Origin: Sciurus carolinensis
Lineage: Eukaryota > Chordata > Mammalia > Rodentia > Sciuridae
Length of the DNA: 64,000 nucleotides
Direction of reading: 5' to 3'
NCBI RefSeq assembly: GCF_902686445.1
Contig: NC_062225.1
Span: 90,446,581-90,510,580, forward strand
The position numbers and the translations under genes were made by a program. The notes under the pieces are model-generated. The model ran no database searches. It was not told the origin of the DNA and saw only the letters and a list, made by a program, of their open reading frames with translations. This document shows positions 37,561 to 48,080 of this stretch, piece by piece. Position 1 is the first letter of the stretch; each line of letters begins with the position of its first letter.

Positions 37561-38899
37561 ATCTAGAATAGAGTTTGATCAAATAACTGAATGCCGTAGT
37601 CCAGTCAGGTTGACAGACACAACTAATTGTTGCAGAGTATTAAAAAAGCAAAACAAGAGTCCCTGGAAATGAGTCTGACTCAGTGTTAAATCACAGATTG
37701 TTTTCCATGGTGATGTTCCTGGACGTCGATAACGGAACTCTCTGTGCTTCCGGCTGGGTCCCCCAGCCTCCGTGCTGCTGAGAAGCAGCAGGCTCTGGCT
37801 TTTTGGTTGCACTGGGGATGCTCCAGAGGACCCCCAGTTTTGCTCTGTGGAAGCAGGAACGGACCCTGAAGCAATCTCTGCTGGGACTTTTCTAGAAGAA
37901 AGCCTCTCCTCCCGCCAATCCTGTTTCTCAGTCACAGCGGACACCATACTCACGGTTAGGCATGAGGGATGAAAATCTGGTTATGAATCTGCCTGGAGTT
38001 TATCTCTTATTCCTGAGCTCATCTCCTAGGACAGAAGGAGCCCAGCGGATGGCCCAAGACTGCCCAGTGGAGACCTTCTGGGGGCTTCTCTGGTTTCATC
38101 CTCGGGATGCCAGGGCCCAGGCGGGGAGCAGAGCGAGGCGAGCATTCGTGGCAAACCCGTCTTGACACCTCACGGCTGCCCGCCCTTCCTGCTTCCCTCT
38201 CCTCTGCTCAGACAGCTCTGTGCTCTGGAGTCTCCATTGCCCGGACTGCTGGACTTGCAGACACAGGACGAGCCTCACCCCTGGAGACGGGCAAGAGCTG
38301 TGTCAGCGCCGTCACCTTTGAGAACTGGCTTCCCCTCCGGAAGTGCAAGCAGTGGCTGCCACGTGGGGAGGGCCTTATACAATCTAGGAAATAAATGCCT
38401 ACTACATGAAGTGAGCGTTTCGGAAAGAAGGAAGAAGGAGAAGGGAAGGAGGAAGGGAGGGCTGGAGGGGAGGAGGGAGGAAAGAGCAAGAAAGGGGGCA
38501 AATCCGAGAAGGCCGGGAAGAAGAGAAGGAAAAGCAGAGGAAGAAAGATCGAAGAGAAATGGGGCCAGGAAGGTGACCACCCATGCAGAGTTCAAGTCCC
38601 CTGGGCCCCTTGCACTTCCTGACGGGGCTCTTGGGCGCTCTGCAAATGAAAGATCATAGACTTGCAGAAAACTCTGCCTTCAGAAGCTGAGGTCCACCTG
38701 TGTGGATCTTATTGGCAAAGCAAAGAAATCCTTTAGAGCCACGAACCTTCTGTGTGCATTTTGCTTTATGCATTTGTGAGAATTATAAGTATTTTCAGGA
38801 ATGGAGAGAAAACCCCAAAGGATAAATGTCTGAAAACAATGTAATCAGAGGGGGCAACTTCTTTCACTGGTGTTCTTGGGGTATTGAACACAAAAGAGA
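37561..38899. other. Unique interval with a long purine tract
   Basis: No gene recognised. A 165-codon plus-strand frame (38162-38659) runs through the purine tract and is Arg/Lys/Glu/Gly-rich for that reason. Confidence 0.45.
38418..38570. repeat. Purine-rich tract (GGAA/GGGA/AGAA)
   Basis: About 150 bases that are mostly A/G, degrading toward the right. The plus strand could form triplex DNA in principle. Confidence 0.8.
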
Positions 38900-39043
38900 C
38901 GAGGCAGGAGGATCGCAAGTTCAAACCAGCCTCAGTAACCTAGGGAGGCCCCAAGTAACTTAGCCAGGCCCTGCCTCAAAAAGGGATGGGGATGTGGCTC
39001 GGTGCCCCGGGTTCAATACCTGGGACCAAAAGAAAAAACAAAG
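38900..39043 (+). mobile_element. Dimeric B1/ID-type SINE, sense, 5'-truncated
   Basis: Begins within the B1-like half (gaggcaggaggatcgcaag, caaaccagcctcag), continues 'ccaggccctgcctcaaaaa', then the ID-like half (gggatggggatgtggctcgg, ccccgggttcaatacc) and an A-rich tail. It abuts an MLT1-type LTR. Confidence 0.9.
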
Positions 39044-39044
39044 A

Positions 39045-39312
39045 GCAGAAGTGCATTCCTCTGCATTTCTCCCACTTCTGGAGGCTGGGAGGTGAAAGGT
39101 CAGCCAGGTCCAGGGCCTGGCGAGGACCTGTGTTCTGGTCCGTAGATGGCGCCTTCCAGCTGTGTCCCACAAGGTGGAGGAGACAGGGAGAGCTGCTGGA
39201 GCTTTCCTTTGACCCCATTCAGGAGACCTTCTCCCTGTAACCCAGTCACTGACCAGAGCCCATCTCCTAACACCACCACTTGGAAGGACAAAACATTCAA
39301 CACTTAACAGAT
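39045..39312 (-). mobile_element. MLT1-type MaLR LTR, antisense
   Basis: The plus strand follows the reverse complement of MLT1: 'cccacttctggaggctggg', 'cgaggacctgtgttctggtccgtagatggcgcc', 'gctgtgtcccacaaggtggagg', 'ctcctaacaccaccactt', 'caaaacattcaac'. A 227-codon minus-strand frame (38960-39643) crosses this LTR and the neighbouring SINE and is not a gene. Confidence 0.75.
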
Positions 39313-40159
39313 CCCATAAGCAGAACCCCGGTGTCCTGCAGGTGGCTGAACATAGGCAGAGACCATTTGAGAGGGGAGAAGACAAAGCTTTGCCCCGAAG
39401 CCTCATGGTGTGGGACAACTGGGAAGAGGCAACGCTAGAAACAGAGCCGCAGAGTAGAGAGAAGGATAGAGCCCAGGCAGGTGAGAATGGAAATCCGCAG
39501 CAGACGGACCGAGTAGAACAGGAAGTACGCTCTTGCTTTTGGTAGGGAGGAGGGGCCCTGAAAATTCCAAATGTTGCTGTTTTTTTTTTCTCAAAAATGT
39601 GTATAATAAGTACATAACAGTATGTGTTTATTGATATATTCATTACTGATTTCCTTAAGCCTTTACTCCCTTGTTGTTGTTTTCAATCGGATAAAGGTTG
39701 GTTGCCAACTAAATTTTATGTTGCTCAGAGGAAATTTAAAGTAAAGCATTTATTTGTTTGTTTATTTAAACAAAGTTTTACCCTTCACCCAAAATTCTAG
39801 GAACACTGTCTGGGAAATAGGAATTAATGTATTTTCTCATGGCAGTGAGATTGCAATAGTCCTCTTAGCAAATGTGCACCATGGAACTAAGGAAAGCGCT
39901 GGGTGCTGGGCAGGCCCGGACTGCAGGGTCCTCCCGCTGGGAAGCTGAGGAAGGCACTCCTCCTTGCTGCCCCAGCAGAGCAAGCGGCACGTCCCTAGTC
40001 AAAGCTCCCGGTGTCCTTCCCGTGTGAGGAATGCCTGCCTCGTATGGTGGACTTGGGTTTCCCTGGAGATGCTATCTCCTGAAAATCAAGGTCCTGTGGG
40101 AGTGCCAGCACCTGACTGAAGGCAGCTCACCTGAACCCATTTGGTTTCATTAAATATTC
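39313..40159. other. Unique interval, nothing recognised
   Basis: No gene or clear repeat apart from a short poly-T (39579-39590). Confidence 0.4.
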
Positions 40160-40290
40160 CCAAAGTACAAAACGGTTATTTCCCCCATTTTACAGCTTTA
40201 AACTCTGCCCAAGGATGAAAAGGAAAAAAAGTTTGCTCCAGGTCACTGAGAGCCCAATTAAAATCAAGTTCCATCCTATGTTTATTTTTG
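40160..40290 (-). mobile_element. MIR SINE, antisense, partial
   Basis: The MIR core reads antisense: 'cccccattttacagctttaaactctgcccaagg', then 'gctccaggtcactgagagcc'. The ends are lost. Confidence 0.55.
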
Positions 40291-40979
40291 TTGTCTGCTA
40301 GAAACTTTTCCCAGGATCGGTCATTTAGATTGGCTGAACTGATGAAGTTGAAAGATTAGTAAGAAAAGTCTGTGCTTACAAACTACCTCTGGAGTGTCAG
40401 AAAATAAAAGTTCCAAAGTGAAGTTGAGCAGAGAAAACCATTGTACTTTCCGCTGAATGTAGAGGGGAGAGGCACGGCCTGCCCCCCACCCTGTTTCTCT
40501 TTTGGGCAATGGAATACTTGTTTTAGCTCCTATTCACACCCCTGCTTTTGTCGAGTATTACGGCCTGAGAGAAGGACTCCTGTAAGTCCGTGGGGTCATT
40601 CACTAGAAGGGGTGCTTCTCCATAAACCTCATGTGGAAACTACCTGAAATTGTTTTAATTGCACTGTTGTACGCTAGCACTATGTCTCTCTTTTTATAAT
40701 GGATTGTTTTGGAATAATTTATTGTGGCATCTGAGCATTATACAAGCTGACTAACGCAAATTCTTTTTTCTGCCACCAGTAAGCCTCTACATAATCTATC
40801 ATCTGGATTGCAAAGTAACTAAAAGTGAATTTTTCCTCAAACGCTCTTCTTTTACCCCAATCTACCTTCTTTTGCATCCTTACATAATGTTTAAGATGAA
40901 AATTTGAGGATTACTTATCATTGTTTATAACTTTTATTGATTTTCCAAAGTTATTTGACTCAACTTTCCTTCCCTGCAG

Positions 40980-41088
40980 ACTCCGGGTCTCTTTGGAACC
41001 TTCCTTGTCTGCCTTTCTCTTCCTGTGTTTCTCTCACAAGTTCTGGCTTTTAGTTCTATCCTCACATCATGACTTTCCCTACCTACTG
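40980..41088 (+). other. Isolated exon-like block, weak
   Basis: A strong pyrimidine-rich acceptor (ctttccttccctgcag, ending 40979) and a good donor (CTACTG|gtaagg at 41089) bracket 109 bases. One frame is open throughout with 36 codons (LRVSLEPSLSAFL...). The residue content is hydrophobic and not distinctive, and no partner exon is nearby, so it may be chance. Confidence 0.15.
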
Positions 41089-41607
41089 GTAAGGATTCAA
41101 AGACTAACTCTCCAGGAAAAATATTTTACATGAGTGTGTGAACTTACTTTAAAAATTGCAAATTACAAAATGGGAAATACCCTTTTGTTGTTCCCATTTT
41201 CCAATTAAGAAAGCTTTTGTTGATTTTTGATGAACGTTTTTATCTGTTACCATATGATATGTTCAGTCAAACAATGATTTGATAAAATCAGACCATGAAT
41301 AGATGTTTGATTGCTTTTGATTCAGCAAAGGAGTGACTCAGAATGAATGAATGACTTCCAATCTGAAATTGTACCATTTTATTTATTGAACAACAACAGA
41401 CCTAAGAAAGATGTGTGTTAGAATTCTGTGCATTTGTCAGGATGTGAGCAACTTCTTGTCTGAACCAGATGAGAATCTTCAATTCCTAAAAAATATAAAA
41501 TTTTTTTTTGTGCTACTCACAATGTCATAGCCACATACATAATGTACTTTTAATTGTGATGGATATCCTTAATATTTTTCTCCATTATGCTCTTTTTTTC
41601 CCAGAAT
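41089..41607. other. AT-rich unique interval
   Basis: Nothing recognised up to the left edge of the L1. Confidence 0.4.
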
Positions 41608-44600
41608 TTAAAAAATGTTTTTATTTGTTCTTTTTAGTTATACAAGACAGTAAAATGTATTTTGACTTATCATACATAAATGGTGTATAACTTTCCATTC
41701 TTCTGGTTGTGCATGATGTGGAGTTTTACTGGACTTTTCTTCATACATGGACATAGGAAAACTATGTCCAATTCATTCTATGGTCTTTCCCATTCCCATC
41801 TTCCCTCCCTTCCCCAAATTCCCCTCTGTCCAATCCAGTAAACCTCCCTCCTCCCTCCTCCCCTGCCAATTGTGAGTCAGCATCTGCATATCAGAGAGAA
41901 CATTCCACTTTTGTGTTTTTTGAGATTGGCTTATTTCACTTAGCAAAATTGTCTCCAATGCATCCATTTACCTGCAAATGTCATAATTTAATTCTTCTTT
42001 AAGGTTGAATAATATTCCATTGTGTATATGTACCACATTTCTTTATCCATTCATCCGATGAAGACACCTAGGTTGGTAGGTGCTTAGGAACTAGATTACT
42101 CATCAAGACTCCTAAAGCACAAGAAGTAAAATAGCTTAGCTGTTGTGAATTGAGCTGCTGTGAACATTGATATGGCTATATCACTATAGTATGCTGATTT
42201 TAAGTCCTTTGGGTATGTGCTGAGGAGTGGGAAAACAGGGTCAAATGCTGGTTTCATTCCAAGTTTTCTGAGGAATCTCCATACTGCTTTCCAGAGTGGT
42301 TGCACCTATTGGCAGTCCCACCAGCAATGTATGAGTGTACCTTTCCCCCCACAACCTCACTCACATTTATTGTTGCTTGTATTCTTGATAATTGCCATTC
42401 TGACTGGAATGAGATGGAGTTTCAGTCTAGTGTTAACTTGCCTTTCTCTAATTGTTGGTGATGTTGAACATTTTTTCATTTATTTGTTGAACATTTGTAT
42501 TTCTTCTTCTGTGAAGTGTCTGTCCAGTACCTTAGTCCATTTATTTATTAGGTTATTTGTTCTCTTGGTGTTAAGTTTTTTGAGATTTTTATATATGCTG
42601 GAGGTTAATGCTTTATTGAGGTACAGGTGGCAAAGATTTTCTCCTGTTCATGAAGGTTCTCTCTTCATATTCCTGATTGTTTCCTTTGCTGTAAATAAAC
42701 CTTTTAGTTTGATAAAATCCCATTTATTGATTCTTGATTTTACTTCTTGTGCTTTAGGAGTCTTGTTGAGTAATCCAGTTCCTAAGCCAACATGATAGAG
42801 ATGTGACCCTACTTTTTCTTCCAGCAGGTGCAGGAACTCTGGACTAATGCATAGATCTTTGAACACTTTGAGTTGAGTTTTGTGCAGGGTGAGGGATAAG
42901 GGACTAATTTCATTTTATTACACATGGATTTCTAGTTTTTTCAGCATCATATGTTGAAGAGACTATCTTATCTCCAATGTATGTTTTTGGTACCTTTGTC
43001 TTGTATGAGATAACTGTATTTACGTGAGTTTATCTCTGTATCTTCTATTCTGTACCATTGTTCTACTTATCTGTTTTGGTGCAAATACCATGCTGTTTTT
43101 GTTACTATAGCTCTGTAGTATAATTTAAGGTCTGGTATTGTGATGTCTCCTGCTTCACTTTTCTTGTTGGGGATTGATTTGGCTATTCTGGGGTCTTTTG
43201 TTTTTCCAAATGAATTTCATGACTGCTTTTTCTATTTCTGTGAATAACATTATCAGAATCTTAACAGGAATTGCATTGAATTAGCTGATATCTAGATTGG
43301 TTTCCCTCTAAATATTACTTGTCATTTTTCTCTGGTAGCCCTTAAAATTCTATCCTGATTCTGAATGTTAGGCATTTTCATAGTAATGTGCCATTGTGTG
43401 AGTCTGTTGTAATTTTGTATATTTGGGGTACTGTAGGCCTCCTGTATTTGATTTTCCATTTCATTCTTTAGGTTTGGGAAGTTTTCTGATATGATTTCAT
43501 TGAAAAGATTGTGCTTTCCTTTCATTTGGATCTCTGAGCTGTCATCCATACCAATCAATCCTAAATTTGATCTTTTCAGTTAATCCCATGTTTATTAGAA
43601 GTTTTGTTCATGGTGTCTTAACATCTTTTCTCCACAGTCAACTTTGTTTTCAAAATTATATAATCTATCTTCATTGTCTGAATCTCTGTCTTCCAAGTGA
43701 TATAGTCTGTTGGTGATGCTTTCAATTAAATTTTTAATTTTGTGTATTGATTCCTGCATTTTGAGGATTTCTGATTTTTTTCCAGAATCTCTGCCTCTTT
43801 TATTAAGTTGTTTTTTGCTTCCTGTATTTTCTTTCTGATTTCACTTCTTATACCGACCTATACTTCACAGATCAATTTAACAATAAACTTTCTAAACTCC
43901 TTCTGTGACAGTTCTTCCACTGTGGTGTCATTGAACTCTGTTATTGAAGTGTCTTCATTCATTTGGGGTGATTTGTTTCCTTGCTTTTTCATGTTGTGTG
44001 TTTACTCATCTAACAATATGGATCTGCGGCAGTTGAGTTTCTGCCTTGTGGACTTATAGTGTCCCTGAAGGTTTTCAGTACCTCACTATTTAGGAAGAGA
44101 CAAATAATAACAACAACCAATGCAAGCAATATACAATAGACAGCATTAAACCAAATAGTTCCTACTATGATGTCTACCATAGTAACTAAAACAAAAAACA
44201 GAAATGTTATGAACAGTTACTGCCTACAGTAAAAACAGCAAGTTTGCAAAATGTTTACAATTTCAACTGATGGACAGGGAAAGAATAGAGTGATATAGGA
44301 TGTGATGATTATGAGGGAGGAGGAGAGAAGATAGAAGGAAACAAAGAGTGGAAGAGCACAATAAAGATTGGATATTAAAGGAAGAAAAAGAGAAAGAGAA
44401 TCAAGGGAAAAAGGTAAGAAAAAATGTCTGTAATCAAGATGTTTTAAAAATTAAAAATAAAATTAAAGAATATAAAACAAAACTTAAATGTATTAGTCAA
44501 ACATCTTAGTCCTCAAAAAACTAATCCATGAAAATAACTGGCTTCAAAAATGCTTGAAATGAGAAAAAAAAATGGATGTATATAAACGTCCACATACGAT

Positions 44601-45230
44601 TAAGGTCTCAATTAAACAGAGAAAAGAATAGAATTAAAAAAAGAAATAAAATCTTGATGAAAAGTTAAAGAATTCTTTCTGCTGGAGTTCAAAACATTCT
44701 CAGCTTCTCTTCTCAGTACTTTAAGTGGGGGTCCTCTGGAGTGAGATGCTTCCCCCTCCAGATTGCTGAGTGAGAGAAGTAATCCCCTATGCAGAATATG
44801 TGGAGGCAGGGCTTAGGCTTAGGTGAACTCCATTCAGAGCTGAAGGCCAACTGGTGTGGAGATTTTTAATCAGTGTACCTTCAGGGCCCAGTAATTACTG
44901 GTCCATGCTGGGAGACTGTACCTAGTGGATAGTCCATGGGTCCCACTCGTGTGGTAGGGGAGCCAATTCTTAGTCCCCTATGTCTCCTGCAGACCCCACA
45001 TTTCCTGTTCTAGGGTTCAGTCTCCAAACTCAGTCTCTCCTGCCCTGGTCCTTCCAAATTCCCAGCCAGTCCTGCAAGTAGCTTATTGGAGGGGGAGAGG
45101 GAGAGCCCAGTGGGTTTCCAAGACCATTCTCTAGTCCTTCCACTACATATCCACAACAGATGTAAATAAATCAAATTGCATAGATGTAGTAAAACAGAAA
45201 AATGATCGGGAGGAGAGTCTTTAGTATTCA
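41608..45230 (-). mobile_element. LINE-1, rearranged, antisense (3'UTR - ORF2 end - ORF1 - 5' region)
   Basis: In plus coordinates the order is 3'UTR (41608-42460), the C-terminal part of ORF2 (42600-43281), a direct junction near 43282 into ORF1 (43283-43900), and a likely 5' region (44060-45230, assigned by position). ORF2 identity: KTPKAQEVKSRINKWDF and FIKLKGLFTAKETIRN on the minus strand. ORF1 identity: LFNEIISENFPNL, QIQEAYSTPN and RILRATREK, followed after one TGA by QVIFRGKPI. Most of ORF2 (endonuclease and RT) and the last part of ORF1 are missing. The 3'UTR also carries an inverted 51-bp insert (42082-42132). It is inactive. Confidence 0.85.
42082..42132 (-). repeat. Inverted repeat arm within L1 (pairs with 42737-42787)
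   Basis: This 51-base block is the reverse complement of 42737-42787 with two mismatches. It interrupts the normal L1 3'UTR, which reads 'gacacctaggttgg' before it and 'tagcttagctgttgtgaattg' after it. The other arm sits in its proper place in the ORF2 C-terminal region (minus strand: LLNKTPKAQEVKS). The left arm is therefore the inserted copy. Confidence 0.9.
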
Positions 45231-45452
45231 TTATCTGTGTTTCAGGAGAATTTTAACATTACAGTAACGTTTGTGTACCCTGTCATGCAGCTTGTTCCAG
45301 GAACTTGGGCTTGTGATGTGGGCCAGCAGGAGCACAGTATCTTTATCTTCACTGGTTATTTTAGCAGCTTCCTAGATACATTGAACAAAATCAAATCCCT
45401 TTAAGAGTTTTCATAAAGCCCTCAAAGATTAATATGAGTCACTTGATTCTAG

Positions 45453-45580
45453 GGAATTGAATGACGGCAGCTCTCTGTGAAACCTTGGGACCTAGCTAGA
45501 TGGTATATCCATGAATGCAAAAGGGTGCCTGTCTCCCTGGGTGAACTTGGAGTCCAGCAGCAAGAGCTGGTAAAAGGCAG
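45453..45580 (+). pseudogene. Exon-like block A of an unidentified, probably decayed gene
   Basis: An open frame reads QLSVKPWDLARWYIHECKRV and continues to VQQQELVKG. It ends in phase 2 at a consensus donor (GGCAG|gtaaga, 45581). The left edge is uncertain. With the acceptor gattctag (ending 45452) an in-frame TGA lies at 45462-45464. With the poorer acceptor gacggcag (ending 45470) the block is open from 45471. The codon texture is clearly protein-like (tryptophans, mixed charged and hydrophobic residues), unlike the surrounding DNA. I could not identify the family. The phase joins correctly to block B. Confidence 0.5.
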
Positions 45581-45725
45581 GTAAGAAGGGCGGCACATGC
45601 TTGTGTTGCCCTTGAGACATATCCCGAAAAGTGGATGGGGACAGATGGCAGTACCTTGAAGGGGCCAGCCAGCTGGTCCACCATCAGTAACACAACTCGG
45701 TGATTCTGTGCTTCCTTGTTTTCAG

Positions 45726-45897
45726 GAGCGTGAAAAGTCTGGGGCCCTGAGAGGAGGCCTTAAGACAATACCAGTTCCATCTACAGGACTTTGAAACACT
45801 ATCAGATCCAGTCATCTTCCTCCCAGTACCAACTCCTGCTGGCATTGTGAGCAATGCTATGAAGGCAGAGGACTTCCTTGAAGATGATATTCTATCC
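45726..45897 (+). pseudogene. Exon-like block B, with one in-frame TGA
   Basis: A good acceptor (gcttccttgttttcag) ends at 45725. Joined to block A in phase 2, the frame reads RSVKSLGP, then TGA at 45748-45750 (most simply a CGA-to-TGA change), then EEALRQYQFHLQDFETLSDP and on to NAMKAEDFLEDDILS. The block is otherwise open for 57 codons. Its right edge in phase 0 is TCC|GCTAAG, a GC donor or a mutated GT donor. The stop and the odd donor suggest decay. The intron from block A is 145 bp. Confidence 0.5.
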
Positions 45898-46112
45898 GCT
45901 AAGTTCTAGACAATTGCCGTGGTTATTGTTGAGTTTTGAGCATAAGTAAACTTCAAATTAGCACGTTTTTATCTTGCCTTATAGTGAAAGGGTTTTGTTT
46001 GTGTAAGGAGAATTCCCCAGATAAATAATTGGCCACACCAACAGTGGGCACCACGGGTCTGTGGTCCAGGGGTAAATCCTTGGCGAATTGGGATTGTTCA
46101 CTCTTCCCACAG

Positions 46113-46216
46113 CTTTGCCGCCAGTCCCTGATGGCTGACACGTTACTGTACTTGAAGCGAGCATCTCAAAGAGCAATGGCAGCCCAGTGGCATCGGTGTC
46201 AGGACGCAGACCTCAG
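46113..46216 (+). pseudogene. Exon-like block C
   Basis: The acceptor ttcactcttcccacag ends at 46112 and the donor CTCAG|gtgcgt starts at 46217; both are good. It is phase 0 at the left, matching the end of block B, and phase 2 at the right. The frame is open for 34 codons plus 2 bases: LCRQSLMADTLLYLKRASQR, then AMAAQWHRCQDADL. A helical, Ala/Leu/Arg/Gln-rich segment would be expected. This block has no defect and is the best-formed of the three. No next exon was found between here and the minisatellite at 47150. Confidence 0.5.
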
Positions 46217-47149
46217 GTGCGTCCCTTTCTGCCATTCCAGGTGACTGCATGCAGTGTTTGAAGTCCAAGACGGAAATCATGCAAACTTCAAGGCATGACA
46301 GATTCACAACTAGATCTTTCTTAACCCGAGTCTGAGGTGCCTTTGTGTTCCTGTGACATAGTGCAGGGTTTGGGTCAAAGCTAGGGACAACCTTTACTTG
46401 TGAGATGAATGAACAAACTGGTGGCCTAATTGACTCTCTCAGCTGACGTCACCTCCAGGAGCCAAGGAAGCTGGTGGGGGAACCTTCCGGGAAGAACTTC
46501 TGTGCCCACGTGTGTTCCGTTCGCTCCGCAGGCCTGTCCTGCAGTCGGGCCCCAGAACAGCCAGGTTGGCCCTGGCTCCACGGAAGCTCCTTTAGAAACC
46601 ACGGGGCACTGACAAACTGTATCTGGAGTGGAGCGGCCTTTGGGGAACGCGAATTTAGACCAAGTAACTCCTTTTTCCCTAGGCATAAAGCATAGCCTAC
46701 CCTTAAAAAACTAACACTTTAATGAGCAAATAACCCTAGTGTTTTCTTAATAGAATCTGTTCCTCTGCAAATTAATTTTTGTATGCAGTGTACATGCACA
46801 TAAACGTAGAACGTCTGCTGTTATCTCTGCTAAGTGAGAACATGTACTGTCATGTAGGAGTGCACTGATCTCTCTTCCCAGATCCATTTTAATTTCGAAG
46901 TGCCTGCATTCACCTAATTTGTTAGAAAAGCCTTCGATTCCTTTGCTCTTGTAGAAAATCCACAGTGAGTGGAGACTCCAATTTAATTGTGAATGTATGT
47001 GATTAGACTATTAAAGGAACACACACACTGCAATATCACATCTTCATGGAACAGTATTTGGAAACAAAGCTTAAATTCTTTTAATGTATTTTGATAATTC
47101 TCTTTTATTCTATGAAAATATTCCAATAATACTCTAACATAGAAAGCAA
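46217..47149. other. Unique interval, nothing certain
   Basis: A 33-base piece at 46537-46569 has an acceptor (ttcgctccgcag) and a possible donor (CAG|gttggc), but the frame joined to block C is not convincing. The rest is unassigned. Confidence 0.35.
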
Positions 47150-48080
47150 TTCTGTGCCTATGTGTCTGTGTGTATTGTGTAGCTGTGATTGTATGTTTAC
47201 ATATGTGTGTAAAGTGTGTGTGTCTATGCACATGTGTGGTGTGAGAGGTGTGTGTGTACAGCGTATGTGCTCTGAAGTCTCCATGTATGTGTGCAGGGTA
47301 TGTGGTGTGTGTGGTTTATGGCCTGTGGTATGTGGATGGTGTGTTTAGCATATGTGGTGTGTGTAGTGTGTGGGTGTGACTTTTTGAGTGAATGGTGTGT
47401 TTAGCATGTGTGGTGTACATGTGGTGTGTAACATGTATGTGGTGTGTGTGTGTCTGTGGTGTATGGTATGTGTCTGTGGTGTGTGTTTGTGGTGTTTGTG
47501 TGCTGTGTGTGGTGTGTATATGTGGTGCAGGTGTGTGTGGTGTGAATATATGTGGTATGTTTATGCGGTGAGTGTGGTGTATGGAGCATGTGTATGTGGT
47601 ATGTATATGTAGAACATGTGTGTGGTGTGTATTCAGGGATGCATATGTGGTATGTATGTGTGGTGTGTGTATGTGGAGTGGGTGTGTAGTGTGTGTGGTA
47701 TTGTGTTGTATGTAGCATGAGTGTGCAATGTGTTTATGTGGTGCATGTGTTTGGTGTGTGTATGTGGTATGTATATGTGTGGTTTGCAGTATGTATATGT
47801 GGTATGTGTACATGGGGTGTGTGGTGTGTATATATATAGCGTGTGTGTGTGGTACAGGTACGTGATGTGTGTATACAGTATGTGTCGTGTGCATGATTTG
47901 GGTGTGTATATGTGGTGCATGTGTGTGTGTGGTGTATGCATGTAGCATGTGTGTGTCCAGGGATGTATATGTAGTATGTACATATGGAGTGTGTACGTGG
48001 AGCGTGTGTGGAGGGTGTGTACGAGGTGTGACTGTGCTGTGCATATGTGGTGCGTGTGTGTGTCCACTGTGTATGCAGCC
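47150..48080. repeat. TG-rich minisatellite, about 0.9 kb
   Basis: Irregular tandem units built from TGTGGTGTGT, TATGTGGTATG and GTGTGCATG variants, on the plus strand G/T-rich with few C. Because CA/TG-rich DNA rarely makes stops, long frames appear on both strands (for example 266 codons minus, His/Thr-rich, 47316-48116). These are artefacts. Copies are degenerate and no single unit length dominates. Confidence 0.95.

Noticed and set aside
38960..39643. 227-codon minus-strand frame
   Set aside because: It crosses a SINE and an antisense MLT1 LTR and has no protein family. It is a chance frame in repeat DNA.
45748..45750. TGA in exon-like block B as a selenocysteine codon
   Set aside because: No SECIS-like element was seen and a CpG-type CGA-to-TGA change is simpler.
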